This document shows, piece by piece, positions 39,375 through 48,565 of a DNA stretch of 64,000 bases. Below the pieces are notes generated by a model. The model was not told the origin of the DNA, made no database searches, and worked only from the letters and a program-made list of their open reading frames with translations. The DNA lies in the NCBI RefSeq assembly GCF_026898115.1, contig NZ_CP114036.1, positions 4,706,001 to 4,770,000 of the forward strand. The letters run 5' to 3'. A program made the position numbers and the translations under genes. How positions within the stretch are numbered: position 1 is the first letter of the stretch; each line of letters starts with the position of its first letter. Source of the stretch: Streptomyces sp. S465 (GTDB lineage Bacteria; Actinomycetota; Actinomycetes; Streptomycetales; Streptomycetaceae).

Positions 39375-40841
39375 GTGACCGAGGAGCCCACTCCCGAAGC
39401 CCCGGCGACCCCGGAAGGCGAGGAGCCCATCAAGCAGCGGAAGAACGGCCTCTACCCCGGCCTTTCCGACGAGCTCACCGCGAACATGAGGTCCGGCTGG
39501 GCGGACACCGAGCTGCACGACCTGGAGCCCGTCGAACAGGCCCCGCACACCGCCCGCCGCCGCGCCGCGCTCTCCGCGCGCTTCCCCGGCGAGCGCCTGG
39601 TCATCCCCGCGGGCAACCTCCGCACCCGCTCCAACGACACGGACTACAGCTTCCGCGCCTCGACCGAGTACGCGTACCTCACCGGCGACCAGTCCGAGGA
39701 CGGTGTGCTGGTGCTGGAGCCCGAGGCGGGCGGCGGCCACACCGCGACGCTGTATGTGCTGCCGCGCTCCAACCGGGAGAACGGCGAGTTCTGGCTGGAC
39801 GGCCACGGCGAGCTGTGGGTCGGCCGCCGGTACAGCCTTACGGAGGCCGAGAAGCGGCTGGGCCTGCCCGCCAAGGACGTGCGCAAGCTGGCCGACGAGC
39901 TCAGGGCCGCGACCGGCCCGGTCCGTATCGTGCGCGGCCACGACGCCGCGCTGGAGGCCGCCCTGACCGACAAGGTCACCGGTGAGCGCGACGAGGAGCT
40001 GCGGGTCTTCCTCAGCGAGCAGCGCCTGATCAAGGACGAGTTCGAGATCGGGCAGCTACAGGCGGCCGTCGACTCGACGGTCCGCGGCTTCGAGGACGTC
40101 GTCAAGGTGCTGGACAAGGCGCAGGCGACCTCCGAGCGCTATATCGAAGGAACGTTCTTCCTCCGGGCCCGGGTCGAGGGCAACGACGTCGGCTACGGCT
40201 CGATCTGCGCCTCGGGCCCGCATGCCACCACCCTGCACTGGGTGCGCAACGACGGCCCGGTCCGCGCCGGCGATCTCCTCCTCCTGGACGCGGGCGTGGA
40301 GACCACCACCCTCTACACCGCCGACGTCACCCGCACCCTGCCGGTGAACGGCACCTACAGCCCGTTGCAGCGCAAGATCTACGAGGCGGTGTACGAGGCG
40401 CAGGAGGCGGGCATCGCCGCCGTCCGGCCGGGGGCGAAGTACCGCGACTTCCACGACGCCGCCCAGCGCGTCCTCGCCACCAGGCTCGTCGAGTGGGGCC
40501 TGGTCGAGGGCCCGGTCGAGCGGGTGCTGGAGCTGGGACTACAGCGCCGCTGGACGCTGCACGGCACCGGCCACATGCTCGGCATGGACGTCCACGACTG
40601 CGCCGTGGCCCGTACCGAGACCTATGTGGACGGCACCCTGGAACCCGGTATGTGCCTGACGGTCGAGCCGGGTCTGTACTTCCAGCCCGACGACCTGACC
40701 GTGCCCGAGGAGTACCGGGGCATCGGCGTCCGGATCGAGGACGACGTCCTGGTGACGGAGGACGGCAACCGCGTGCTGTCGGCCGCGCTGCCGCGGACCG
40801 CCGACGACGTCGAGGCGTGGATGGCCCGCCTGACCGCCTGA
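39375..40841 (+). CDS. pepP: Xaa-Pro aminopeptidase (aminopeptidase P, M24B)
   Basis: A 488-residue metallopeptidase of pita-bread fold: N-terminal AMP_N domain (YSFRASTEYAYLTGD), then the five metal ligands in LLLDAGVETTTLYTADVTRTL (Asp, Asp), GTGHMLGMDVHD (His), TVEPGLYF (Glu) and GVRIEDDVLV (Glu). It removes N-terminal residues before proline. GTG 39375 follows GCGAGGAGGATGAC. It lies 113 nt behind the phosphatase, possibly as a separate unit. Confidence 0.95.
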   Translation: MTEEPTPEAPATPEGEEPIKQRKNGLYPGLSDELTANMRSGWADTELHDLEPVEQAPHTARRRAALSARFPGERLVIPAGNLRTRSNDTDYSFRASTEYAYLTGDQSEDGVLVLEPEAGGGHTATLYVLPRSNRENGEFWLDGHGELWVGRRYSLTEAEKRLGLPAKDVRKLADELRAATGPVRIVRGHDAALEAALTDKVTGERDEELRVFLSEQRLIKDEFEIGQLQAAVDSTVRGFEDVVKVLDKAQATSERYIEGTFFLRARVEGNDVGYGSICASGPHATTLHWVRNDGPVRAGDLLLLDAGVETTTLYTADVTRTLPVNGTYSPLQRKIYEAVYEAQEAGIAAVRPGAKYRDFHDAAQRVLATRLVEWGLVEGPVERVLELGLQRRWTLHGTGHMLGMDVHDCAVARTETYVDGTLEPGMCLTVEPGLYFQPDDLTVPEEYRGIGVRIEDDVLVTEDGNRVLSAALPRTADDVEAWMARLTA

Positions 40842-41128
40842 GGCGGCACCTCACCGCTTGCGCAGGCGGTCCCGCGGGGAGCGCTTGACCACGCGGTTTC
40901 GGGGGGAGCGGCGGCGCCGCTCCCCCCGTCCGTTCGCATCACGTCTGCCCCGGCACCTCGCGGGTGGTCACCGCGAATCTGCTGGCCCGCGTCCCGCTCC
41001 TCGCGACCGACGTGTGGCGGTCCCCTCCGCCGTCGTCCCCACTGCCGGTGTCGCCGCTGCTGTCGCCGCTGTCGTCGTCATGGGAATGGAATCAGGCCGC
41101 GAAGCGACCGCCTGTAGGGTGCGTTTCC

Positions 41129-42622
41129 ATGGCGGATCGGTGGGTCAATTCGGCGGCGATCCTCGGCACCGACCTCCATCTGGAGCTGACCCGCGCGGGC
41201 AGCCGCAGGGCCGCCCTGATGGGCGCGCTGCGGGAGGCCGTCCGCGATGGGCGGCTCGCCCCGGGCACCCGGCTGCCGCCTTACCGTTCCCTCGCCGCCG
41301 ACCTGGGCATCGCCCGGAACACCGTCGCCGACGCCTACGCCGAACTGGTCGCGGAGGGCTGGCTCACCGCCCGCCAGGGCTCCGGCACCCGGGTGGCGCC
41401 CCGCCCCGCACCACCCCCGCCCCCGCCCGTGCCCGCGCACCAGCGGCGCACGGCCGACCGGGGGTCCGGCGGGCACCCGGCCGGGGCGACCCGCGGCCGC
41501 CGCGCGCCCCGGACCGCCCCGCGCCCGGTACACGACCTGCGCCAGGGCCGGCCGGACGCCACCGCCTTCCCCCGGACGGCCTGGCTCGCCTCGGCCCGCC
41601 GGGCCCTGATCGCGGCCCCCCACGAGGCGTTCGGGCCCGGCGATCCGCGCGGCCGCCCGGAGCTGCGCCGCGCCCTGGCCGACTACCTCGCCCGCGCCCG
41701 CGGCGTACGCACCGACCCCGGCCGGATCGTCGTCTGCTCGGGCTTCGCACACGCGCTGCGGCTGCTGAGCGGCACCCGGCTGCTGCGGCCCCGGATGGCC
41801 GTCGAGTCCTACGGCCTGGCCTTCCACCGCTCGCTCCTGGGCTCCGCCGGGGTCCGTACGGTCCCGCTGCCGCTGGACGCCGATGGCGCCCTTACGGATC
41901 GGCTGACCGCTCTCGACGGCGTACGGGCGGCCCTGCTCACCCCCGCCCACCAGTTCCCCACCGGCGGTCCGCTGCACCCCGAGCGGCGGGCCGCGGCCAT
42001 CGCCTGGGCCCGGGGGAACGACGCTCTGGTCCTGGAGGACGACTACGACGGGGAGTTCCGCTACGACCGCCGTCCGGTGGGGGCCGTCCAGGGCCTCGAC
42101 CCCGAGCGGGTGCTCTATCTCGGCTCGGTCGGCAAAAGCCTCTCCCCGGCCCTGCGGCTGGGCTGGATGGTCCTGCCGGACCATCTGGTCGACCGCGTGC
42201 TGGACGCCAAGGGGGAACGCGAGGAATGGACCAGCGCCCTGGACCAGCTGACCCTCGCGGACTTCATCGAATCGGGCGGATACGACCGCCATGTGCGCCG
42301 TATGCGCCGGCGCTACCGCCGTCGGCGGGCCGAGCTCGTCGCCACCCTCGCCGAACGCGCGCCCCATATCCGCGTCTCGGGGATCTCCGCGGGTCTGCAC
42401 GCGGTCCTGGAGCTACCGCCCGGCACCGAGCGGTCCGCGCTGCGCGCCGCCGCCCTCCAGGGGCTGGCGCTCGACGGTCTCGGCGACTACCGCCACCCGG
42501 ACGCCACCACACGGCCCCTCGACGGGCTCGTGGTGGGCTACGCGACCCCGCCCGAGCGCTCCTTCCCGGGAGCGCTGGAGGCGCTGTGCCGCGCCCTGCC
42601 GCCCGGACGAACGCCTTCTTGA
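41129..42622 (+). CDS. MocR-type (GntR/aminotransferase) regulator
   Basis: A 497-residue protein. N-terminal GntR wHTH (LREAVRDGRLAPGTRLPPYRS, DLGIARNTVADAYAELVAEG) and a C-terminal class I aminotransferase-like domain with the PLP Asp (LVLEDDYDGEFRYD) and Lys (LGSVGKSLSPALRLGWM). This is the PdxR/MocR layout; many regulate vitamin B6 or GABA use. No pdxST genes are next to it, so the target is unknown. ATG 41129 is chosen for the HTH; the longer upstream frame is low complexity. A low-complexity linker (Pro/Arg, ~85-130) joins the two domains. Confidence 0.9.
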   Translation: MADRWVNSAAILGTDLHLELTRAGSRRAALMGALREAVRDGRLAPGTRLPPYRSLAADLGIARNTVADAYAELVAEGWLTARQGSGTRVAPRPAPPPPPPVPAHQRRTADRGSGGHPAGATRGRRAPRTAPRPVHDLRQGRPDATAFPRTAWLASARRALIAAPHEAFGPGDPRGRPELRRALADYLARARGVRTDPGRIVVCSGFAHALRLLSGTRLLRPRMAVESYGLAFHRSLLGSAGVRTVPLPLDADGALTDRLTALDGVRAALLTPAHQFPTGGPLHPERRAAAIAWARGNDALVLEDDYDGEFRYDRRPVGAVQGLDPERVLYLGSVGKSLSPALRLGWMVLPDHLVDRVLDAKGEREEWTSALDQLTLADFIESGGYDRHVRRMRRRYRRRRAELVATLAERAPHIRVSGISAGLHAVLELPPGTERSALRAAALQGLALDGLGDYRHPDATTRPLDGLVVGYATPPERSFPGALEALCRALPPGRTPS

Positions 42623-42667
42623 CCGGACGGACGCCTTCTTGAAGGGCCGGCCTTCTGAGGTCAGCGG

Positions 42668-43171
42668 CTATGACGCTCTGAGCAGCGCTCCTTCGCGCCA
42701 CTTGAGGATCTTGTCGAAGCTCACCACCACCCCGCCGCGGCCCGGACGGTCGCGATAGCGGACATGGTCGGTCAGGGCCTCGATGAGAAAGAGCCCCCGC
42801 CCGTGCTCCGCCTGCGGCGGAGCCGGACTGCGCGGCTGCTGTGGTCTCGGCGCACCGGCCGGACGCCGCTCGTCCCGGGTGCGGGCCGCGCGGCGGACGG
42901 TGCCGTGACCGGCGAAGCCGGGACCGGAGTCGGTGACCTCGATACGACAGGTGTCGCCGTCGATATAGGCCGTGACCCGATAATCCCCGCCCGTGCCGTC
43001 GCGACCCCCGTGCTCCACCGCGTTCGCACACGCCTCGGAGAGGGCGACCGACAGATCGTAGGAGATGTCCGGATCGACTCCGGCCGTCTCCATGGTGCCG
43101 AGGAGCAGTCGTCGTGCGAGCGGAACGCTCGCCGCCTCGCGGGGCAAATGGAGTGACCACCAGATGCTCAT
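42668..43171 (-). CDS. RsbW-like ATP-binding anti-sigma-type protein
   Basis: A 167-residue GHKL protein: SVALSEACANAVEHGG (N box), CRIEVTDSGPGF (G1), HGRGLFLIEALTDHVRYRDRPGRGGVVVSFDKIL (G2 and end; shown in parts). An Arg/Pro-rich insert lies in the ATP lid (AARTRDERRPAGAPRP). It is likely an anti-sigma kinase or a developmental regulator. It is divergent from the copper cluster and tail-to-tail with the MocR gene. Confidence 0.87.
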   Translation of the reverse strand: MSIWWSLHLPREAASVPLARRLLLGTMETAGVDPDISYDLSVALSEACANAVEHGGRDGTGGDYRVTAYIDGDTCRIEVTDSGPGFAGHGTVRRAARTRDERRPAGAPRPQQPRSPAPPQAEHGRGLFLIEALTDHVRYRDRPGRGGVVVSFDKILKWREGALLRAS

Positions 43172-43371
43172 GCTCCAGCCTCCCGGCCGCGGCTCGACAT
43201 ACCGTTACGTATTGCCTGGGTCCATGGTCCGTAAGCGTGTTATTGACGTGACGCCGCTCATTCAGCGGACGCGCGCGATGCACAAACCGGTGTATGGACC
43301 TGTCCGGTGTGCGCCGGTACGCCCCACCCGCCGTAGGGAACGCGACCGCCCAGTGGGATGATGGCGCGGCC

Positions 43372-44202
43372 ATGGCTTCCTCTGTCGCCCGTGCCGGCGC
43401 CGATCTGCGAATGCTGCGGGCCGCGGTGTTCACCGCGGTCTGTGTCGTGCTGTCCGCGGCGGGGCATGTGCTGGCCTCCTGCGCGGTCGTGCCGCTGTGG
43501 ACGGTGGGCGTGGGCTGTGCGGCGACGTTCACGGTGGCGCTGTCGCTGGCCGGGCGGGAGCGGTCGCTGCCCGGGATCGTGGCGCTGCTGGCCACCGGAC
43601 AGCTCGCCCTGCACACGCTCTTCTCGCTCGGGCAGGCGCGGTCCGACGCCGCGGCGGCCGCCCAGCGGGCCGACGCCGCCGAGGGCCACGTCATCGGCCT
43701 GGCCGCCAGGCTGCTGTGCGCGTCGGGTCCCGGCCGGCTCGACGCCGCGACGGCCCATCGGATCGTCGCGCAGGCGGGCATCGACCCGACCGGCCCGGCT
43801 GCCTCGTCCGCCGCACACCTTCCGCACACCGTGCCGTCGGCCGCCGCCCCGTCGGGGCACGCGGCCGGGCTGCCGGGCCTGCTGCCGTCGCTGCCGATGA
43901 CCCTGGGCCATCTGCTCGCCGCGCTCGCCATCGGCTGGCTGCTGCGCCGTGGCGAGATGGCCGTATGGCGGGCGGTCCGGCTGTCGGTGGACGGGGCCCG
44001 AGGGGTCGCGGAGGCCGCGCTCGTACGGGCGCTGCGCGCCGCCCTCGGACTCGTACGGATGCTCCTGGCCGGTCCGTGGGCGCCTTACGGCGGGCCGTGC
44101 CGTCCGCGCACGGCCGAGCGGGACGAGGGCGGGACGACGGCCCTCGCCCTCCAGCACAGCGTGATCAGGCGGGGACCGCCGGTCTGCGACCTCGCGGCCT
44201 GA
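43372..44202 (+). CDS. Membrane protein at the head of the copper cluster
   Basis: A 276-residue protein. TM segments at about residues 17-40 (LRAAVFTAVCVVLSAAGHVL), 42-62 and 66-80, then a His/Pro/Ala-rich loop, a hydrophobic segment LGHLLAALAIGWLL near 185 and a basic/Cys-containing tail. It is a conserved neighbour of the ycnI-sco-ecuC genes, so it may assist copper delivery, but it has no known motif. ATG 43372 is used; ATG 43294 is possible. Confidence 0.7.
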   Translation: MASSVARAGADLRMLRAAVFTAVCVVLSAAGHVLASCAVVPLWTVGVGCAATFTVALSLAGRERSLPGIVALLATGQLALHTLFSLGQARSDAAAAAQRADAAEGHVIGLAARLLCASGPGRLDAATAHRIVAQAGIDPTGPAASSAAHLPHTVPSAAAPSGHAAGLPGLLPSLPMTLGHLLAALAIGWLLRRGEMAVWRAVRLSVDGARGVAEAALVRALRAALGLVRMLLAGPWAPYGGPCRPRTAERDEGGTTALALQHSVIRRGPPVCDLAA

Positions 44203-44298
44203 CCGACGCGACGTTCCTCCAGCGGGACCGGAGGGCGGCCGCGACGTCTCCGCACGCGCGCCAACCCACCTGATCATTCCTGTCCCTGGAGTGTTGAC

Positions 44299-45045
44299 AT
44301 GAACGCCATGCGTCTTCGCCGTCTGCCGGTCCTCGGCTGTCTCGCCGCGGGCGGCCTGGTGCTGCTCGCCGCGGGCCCTGCCTTCGCACACGTCAGCGTG
44401 CAGCCCGGCCAGGCCGAGAAGGGCGGCTACAGCACCATCGACTTCAAGGTGCCCAACGAGCGCGACGACTCCTCCACCGTCAAGCTCGAGGTGACCCTGC
44501 CCAGCGACCACCCGCTCACCTCGGTGATGCCCCAGCCGGTGCCCGGCTGGGACGTCAAGGTCACCAAGTCCAGGCTCGCCAAGCCCGTGGAGGTGCACGG
44601 CGAGAAGGTCAGCGAGGCGGTCACCAAGGTCACCTGGTCCGGCGGGAAGATCGAGCCGGGGATGTTCCAGCAGTTCCCGCTCTCGGTCGGCCAGCTGCCC
44701 GAGGACGCCGACCAGCTCGTGTTCAAGGCCCTCCAGACGTACGACAACAAGGAGGTCGTGCGCTGGATCGAGGAGCCCAAGGAGGGCGCCGCGGAACCCG
44801 AGAACCCCGCGCCGGTGCTCAAGCTCGTCGCCCCGGCCGAGGGCTCGGACGGCCAGGACGCCGGCGCGGCCTCCGACAAGGACGACGACTCGGGGACGGC
44901 CGGGGCCGAGGAGTCCGCGTCGGGCGACTCCGACGGCAAGGACAGCAGCGACACCACCGCCCGGGTGCTGGGCATCGCGGGCATCGTCGTCGGCGCCGCC
45001 GGTGTCGTCTTCGGCGTGGTCGCCGGCCGCCGCCGCTCCGCCTGA
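44299..45045 (+). CDS. ycnI: YcnI/DUF1775 copper-binding exported protein
   Basis: A 248-residue protein. Signal peptide (residues 1-32, cleavage at AGPAFA-HVSV) exposes an N-terminal His, the copper ligand of the YcnI brace. The DUF1775 domain follows (QPGQAEKGGYSTIDFKVPNE, PGWDVKVTKS, ITWSGG-like VTWSGGKIEPG with the conserved Trp). The C-terminus has an acidic stretch (DKDDDSGTAGAEESASGDS) and one TM (VLGIAGIVVGAAGVVFGVV) to anchor it. It precedes sco. It handles copper at the outer face of the membrane. Confidence 0.92.
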   Translation: MNAMRLRRLPVLGCLAAGGLVLLAAGPAFAHVSVQPGQAEKGGYSTIDFKVPNERDDSSTVKLEVTLPSDHPLTSVMPQPVPGWDVKVTKSRLAKPVEVHGEKVSEAVTKVTWSGGKIEPGMFQQFPLSVGQLPEDADQLVFKALQTYDNKEVVRWIEEPKEGAAEPENPAPVLKLVAPAEGSDGQDAGAASDKDDDSGTAGAEESASGDSDGKDSSDTTARVLGIAGIVVGAAGVVFGVVAGRRRSA

Positions 45046-45200
45046 CCGCCGGCCACCCGGCCCAGCGTGTGTGCCGCCGGTGACCGCGAACGCTGAACCG
45101 CTCGCGTGATCCGGGGGGCGGCGGGCCCTCGTGCGCGCCGCCCCCGCACACCACCGATCCACCTCTGTACTTTCTCTCTGTCTCTTTGGAGAACAGCTCC

Positions 45201-45863
45201 ATGCGCACCAAGATCCTGGCCACCGCCCTCGTCGCCACCGCCGCGCTCACCCTCAGCGCCTGCGGCGGCTCGGACGGCGGGGGCACGGGCGACAGCAACG
45301 CCGCCGCCGAGGTCAAGGGAGGCCAGAAGTCCGGGCAGGCCATCGTCCTGGACGACGCCAAGGCCAAGCCGGACCTGGTCCTCACCGACACCGACGGCAA
45401 GAAGTACGACCTGCTCGAGGAGACCAAGGGCCGGCCCACCCTGCTCTTCTTCGGCTACACCCACTGCCCGGACGTCTGCCCGCTGACCATGAGCAACCTC
45501 GGCATCGCCGAGAAGAAGCTGTCCAAGGCCGAGCGGGAGAAGCTGCGGGTCGTCTTCGTCACCACCGACCCCGCCCGGGACACCGCCAAGCGGATCCGCT
45601 CCTGGCTGGACGCCCAGGGCGGCACCGACTTCGTCGGGCTGACCGGCGACTTCGACACCATCGAGGCCGCCGCGCGGCCGCTGGGCATCTACATCGAGAA
45701 GCCGAAGAAGGAGAAGGACGGCAGCGTCACCGTCAGCCACGGTGCCGAGGTGATCGGCTTCTCGCCCAAGGACGACAAGGGCCACTGGATCTACACCATT
45801 CAGGCCACGGCCGATCAGTACGCCAAGGACCTGCCGAAGATCATCGAGGGGCGGAACCCGTGA
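45201..45863 (+). CDS. sco: Sco1/SenC copper chaperone lipoprotein
   Basis: A 220-residue protein. Lipobox LTLSACGG (Cys near residue 21) marks an export lipoprotein. The thioredoxin fold with the Sco copper motif CPDVCP (YTHCPDVCPLTMSNL) and the downstream His (KDDKGHWIY) supports delivery of copper to cytochrome c oxidase CuA. ATG 45201 follows GGAGAACAGCTCC. In Streptomyces lividans the same order sco-ecuC-copCD-dtpA is known, and Sco also serves cell development. Its stop overlaps the next start. Confidence 0.93.
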   Translation: MRTKILATALVATAALTLSACGGSDGGGTGDSNAAAEVKGGQKSGQAIVLDDAKAKPDLVLTDTDGKKYDLLEETKGRPTLLFFGYTHCPDVCPLTMSNLGIAEKKLSKAEREKLRVVFVTTDPARDTAKRIRSWLDAQGGTDFVGLTGDFDTIEAAARPLGIYIEKPKKEKDGSVTVSHGAEVIGFSPKDDKGHWIYTIQATADQYAKDLPKIIEGRNP

Positions 45864-46372
45864 CCGCGGAACCCGTGACCGCCGTGACCGCGGCAGGTCC
45901 CGGCATCCGTAAGGCGGCCGCCGCGGTCCTCGCCCTCGCCCTGTCCGCCACGCTCGCCGCCTGCTCGGGCGACGGCGGCGGGGACGGTAAGGGCCACGGG
46001 GGCGGTCCGGAGCTGTCCGTGAGCGGCGCGTACCTGCCGCGGCCGCCCATGACCGACATGGCGGCGGGCTTCCTGACCGTACGGAACACCGGTGGCGGCG
46101 CCGACGAACTGACGTCCGTCACCACCCCGCTCGCCTCCGAGGTCACCCTGCACAGCACCAAGGGCACCCGGATGAAGGAGGTCAGCTCGCTCGGCGTGCC
46201 GGCGAACGGCCGGCTCGAACTGAGCAGCGGCGGAGATCATCTGATGCTGACAAAACTCACCCACCGGCCGAAGGTCGGTGAGAAGGTCACCTTCACTCTG
46301 CACTTCGCCACATCCGACCCCATCGAGATCAAAGTCCCGGTCGAGCCGACGACGTACCGCCCCAAGGACTGA
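45860..46372 (+). CDS. ecuC: PCu(A)C-type extracytoplasmic copper chaperone (ECuC)
   Basis: A 170-residue lipoprotein: hydrophobic AAAVLALALSATLAACSG with the lipobox Cys near residue 35. Mature part: PPMTDMAAGFLTVRNTG (Met ligand), EVTLHSTKGTRMKEV (His, Met) and HLMLTKLTHRPKVGEKVTF, the ligand set of the PCuAC fold. GTG 45860 overlaps the Sco stop (GTGA), so they are co-translated and deliver copper together. A short gap separates it from copCD. Confidence 0.93.
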   Translation: MTAEPVTAVTAAGPGIRKAAAAVLALALSATLAACSGDGGGDGKGHGGGPELSVSGAYLPRPPMTDMAAGFLTVRNTGGGADELTSVTTPLASEVTLHSTKGTRMKEVSSLGVPANGRLELSSGGDHLMLTKLTHRPKVGEKVTFTLHFATSDPIEIKVPVEPTTYRPKD

Positions 46373-46378
46373 CGCCCG

Positions 46379-48565
46379 ATGCCCTCGCTGACCTCCCCGG
46401 CCCCCGCCGGACCCACCGCGACCCCGGCCCGGACCACCACGGCCGCCACGTCCCGGACCGCCACGGCCGCCCGGCGGCTGGTGGCACGGCGGCTGACGGC
46501 GGTCTGCGGCACCCTGCTGGCCGCGCTGCTGTGCGCGCTGAGCGTGGGCGCGGGCTCCGCGTCCGCGCACGCCGCGCTCACCTCGACCGACCCCGCGGAC
46601 GGCTCGGTGGTGCAGACCGCCCCCAGGGAGGTCACGCTGCACTTCTCGGAGGGCGTGCTGCTCTCCGACGACTCGGTGCGCGTGCTCGACCCCAGCGGCA
46701 GGCGCGTGGACACCGGGAAGGCCACCCATGTCGGCGGCACGTCGTCGACCGCCGCCGCCGAGCTGCACTCCGGACTTCCGGACGGCACCTACACGGTGGC
46801 GTGGAAGGCGGTCTCCGAGGACAGCCACCCGGTGAGCGGGGCGTTCACCTTCTCCATCGGCGCACCGTCCAAGACCACGGCGAAGGTGCCGACCGGCGGG
46901 GCCTCCGACACCACGGTCGGCACGCTCTACGGGATCGGCCGGTACGCCGCCTACGGCGGTTTCGCGGCGCTGGTGGGCGGCTGCGTGTTCGCCGGGTTCT
47001 GCCGGTCCTCCCGCCCGGTGCGGAAGATCGCCGTGGGCGGCTGGGTGACGGTCTTCGCGGCCAGCCTGCTGCTGTTGCTGCTGCGCGGGCCGTACACCGA
47101 GGGCGAGGGCATCGGCGGCGTCCTCGACCTCGGCGGGCTCGGCGATGTGCTGTCCACGAAGCCGGGCGCGGCGCTGCTGTCCCGGCTGCTGCTGCTCGGC
47201 GCGGCGGCGGTCTTCCTGGCCGTCCTCTTCGGCTCGTACACCCGTCGTACGGAGGCGAAGGCGGAGGCGGAGGGGGAGACGGCTCAGGCGGCTGAGGCGG
47301 CGGACGTGCGGCGCCGCCAGGACCTCGCCTTCGGGCTCGGCTTCGGCGGCACGGTGATGGCCGTGGGCCTCGCCGCGACCTGGGCGATGGCCGAGCACGC
47401 CTCGGTCGGCCTCCAGCGGCAGCTGGCCATGCCGGTGGACGTGATCCATCTGATCGCGGTCGGGGTGTGGCTGGGCGGTCTGGCCTCGCTCGCGGCGACG
47501 CTCCGGGCGGGCGAGCCGATCGAGCGGGCGGCGGTGCGCCGCTTCTCGCGGCTGGCCTTCGGCTCGGTCGTCGCCCTGGTCGTCACCGGGCTGTACCAGT
47601 CGTGGCGGCAGGTGGGCTCCTGGGGCGCGCTGACCGACACCGAGTACGGGCGATGGCTGCTGGTCAAGGTGGGTCTGGTGGCGGTGCTCGTGGGCATCGC
47701 GGCCATCTCGCGCCGCTGGACCGGGCGCCTTACGGATGCCACGGCGGAGGCGGGGAACGCGGCGGAGGCCGAGGGCCCGGTGAAGGCCGCGCGGCCGGTC
47801 CGCACCGGCGCGGCCGACGCGGCTGGCGCGGCTGGCGCGGCTGGCGCGGCTGGCGATACCCGTGAGATCCCTGACGCCTCTGACACCCCTGACACCCCTG
47901 CCGACGCCGAAGCCGAGTCCGGGGAAGGGGAAGGGACAGGTGAGGCGTCCGGTGACGGCGCCGAGAGCGCCGCCGGCGACGACCCCGTCCGCGCCGCCCA
48001 GCTCGCCCGTCAGCGAGCCGCCAGGGACAAGACCGCCACGCTGCGGGAGCGCGACGCCGACGCCGAGCGCAGCGGTCTGCGCCGGTCGGTGATCGCCGAG
48101 ACCGTCGTGGCCGTCGTGCTGCTCGCGGTGGCCACCGTGCTGAGCGGCACCCAGCCCGGCCGGGCCGAGACCGGGCAGGCCGCCGCCGCGGCCACGGACC
48201 CCGGCGGCCGGCCGGAGGTGGACCCGGTGAGCGTGCTGATCCCCTACGACACCGGCCCCAAAAGCGGCCGCGGCAAGGCCGTCGTCATGATCGAACCCGC
48301 GCTGCCGGGTGACAACGCGCTGCATGTCTTCCTCACCGACCCGGCCGACCGTCCCGTGGACGTGCCCGAGGTCAAGGTGGCGCTGACGCTGAAGCCGAAG
48401 GGGATCGGGCCGCTGCGCATCCCGCTCGAGCACCTCTCGACCGGGCATTGGAGTGCCGCGAACGTCCAGCTGCCCATGGCCGGCACCTGGCAGCTCTCCC
48501 TGACCGTACGCACCTCCGACATCGACCAGGTGACGGAGACCAGGAACGTGAAAGTCGCTCAATGA
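46379..48565 (+). CDS. CopC-CopD fusion copper protein
   Basis: A 728-residue protein. Signal (residues ~32-62, ending ASA), CopC domain (HAALTSTDPADGSVV, with the N-terminal His copper site; ~63-160), CopD membrane domain with about eight TM segments (~175-470, ALVGGCVFAGFCRSS..., AVGVWLGGLASLAATL), a disordered Ala/Gly/Glu linker and a C-terminal YtkA-like beta domain (GRGKAVVMIEPALPGDNALH). It carries copper across or along the membrane. The stop overlaps the dtpA start (ATGA). Confidence 0.93.
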   Translation: MPSLTSPAPAGPTATPARTTTAATSRTATAARRLVARRLTAVCGTLLAALLCALSVGAGSASAHAALTSTDPADGSVVQTAPREVTLHFSEGVLLSDDSVRVLDPSGRRVDTGKATHVGGTSSTAAAELHSGLPDGTYTVAWKAVSEDSHPVSGAFTFSIGAPSKTTAKVPTGGASDTTVGTLYGIGRYAAYGGFAALVGGCVFAGFCRSSRPVRKIAVGGWVTVFAASLLLLLLRGPYTEGEGIGGVLDLGGLGDVLSTKPGAALLSRLLLLGAAAVFLAVLFGSYTRRTEAKAEAEGETAQAAEAADVRRRQDLAFGLGFGGTVMAVGLAATWAMAEHASVGLQRQLAMPVDVIHLIAVGVWLGGLASLAATLRAGEPIERAAVRRFSRLAFGSVVALVVTGLYQSWRQVGSWGALTDTEYGRWLLVKVGLVAVLVGIAAISRRWTGRLTDATAEAGNAAEAEGPVKAARPVRTGAADAAGAAGAAGAAGDTREIPDASDTPDTPADAEAESGEGEGTGEASGDGAESAAGDDPVRAAQLARQRAARDKTATLRERDADAERSGLRRSVIAETVVAVVLLAVATVLSGTQPGRAETGQAAAAATDPGGRPEVDPVSVLIPYDTGPKSGRGKAVVMIEPALPGDNALHVFLTDPADRPVDVPEVKVALTLKPKGIGPLRIPLEHLSTGHWSAANVQLPMAGTWQLSLTVRTSDIDQVTETRNVKVAQ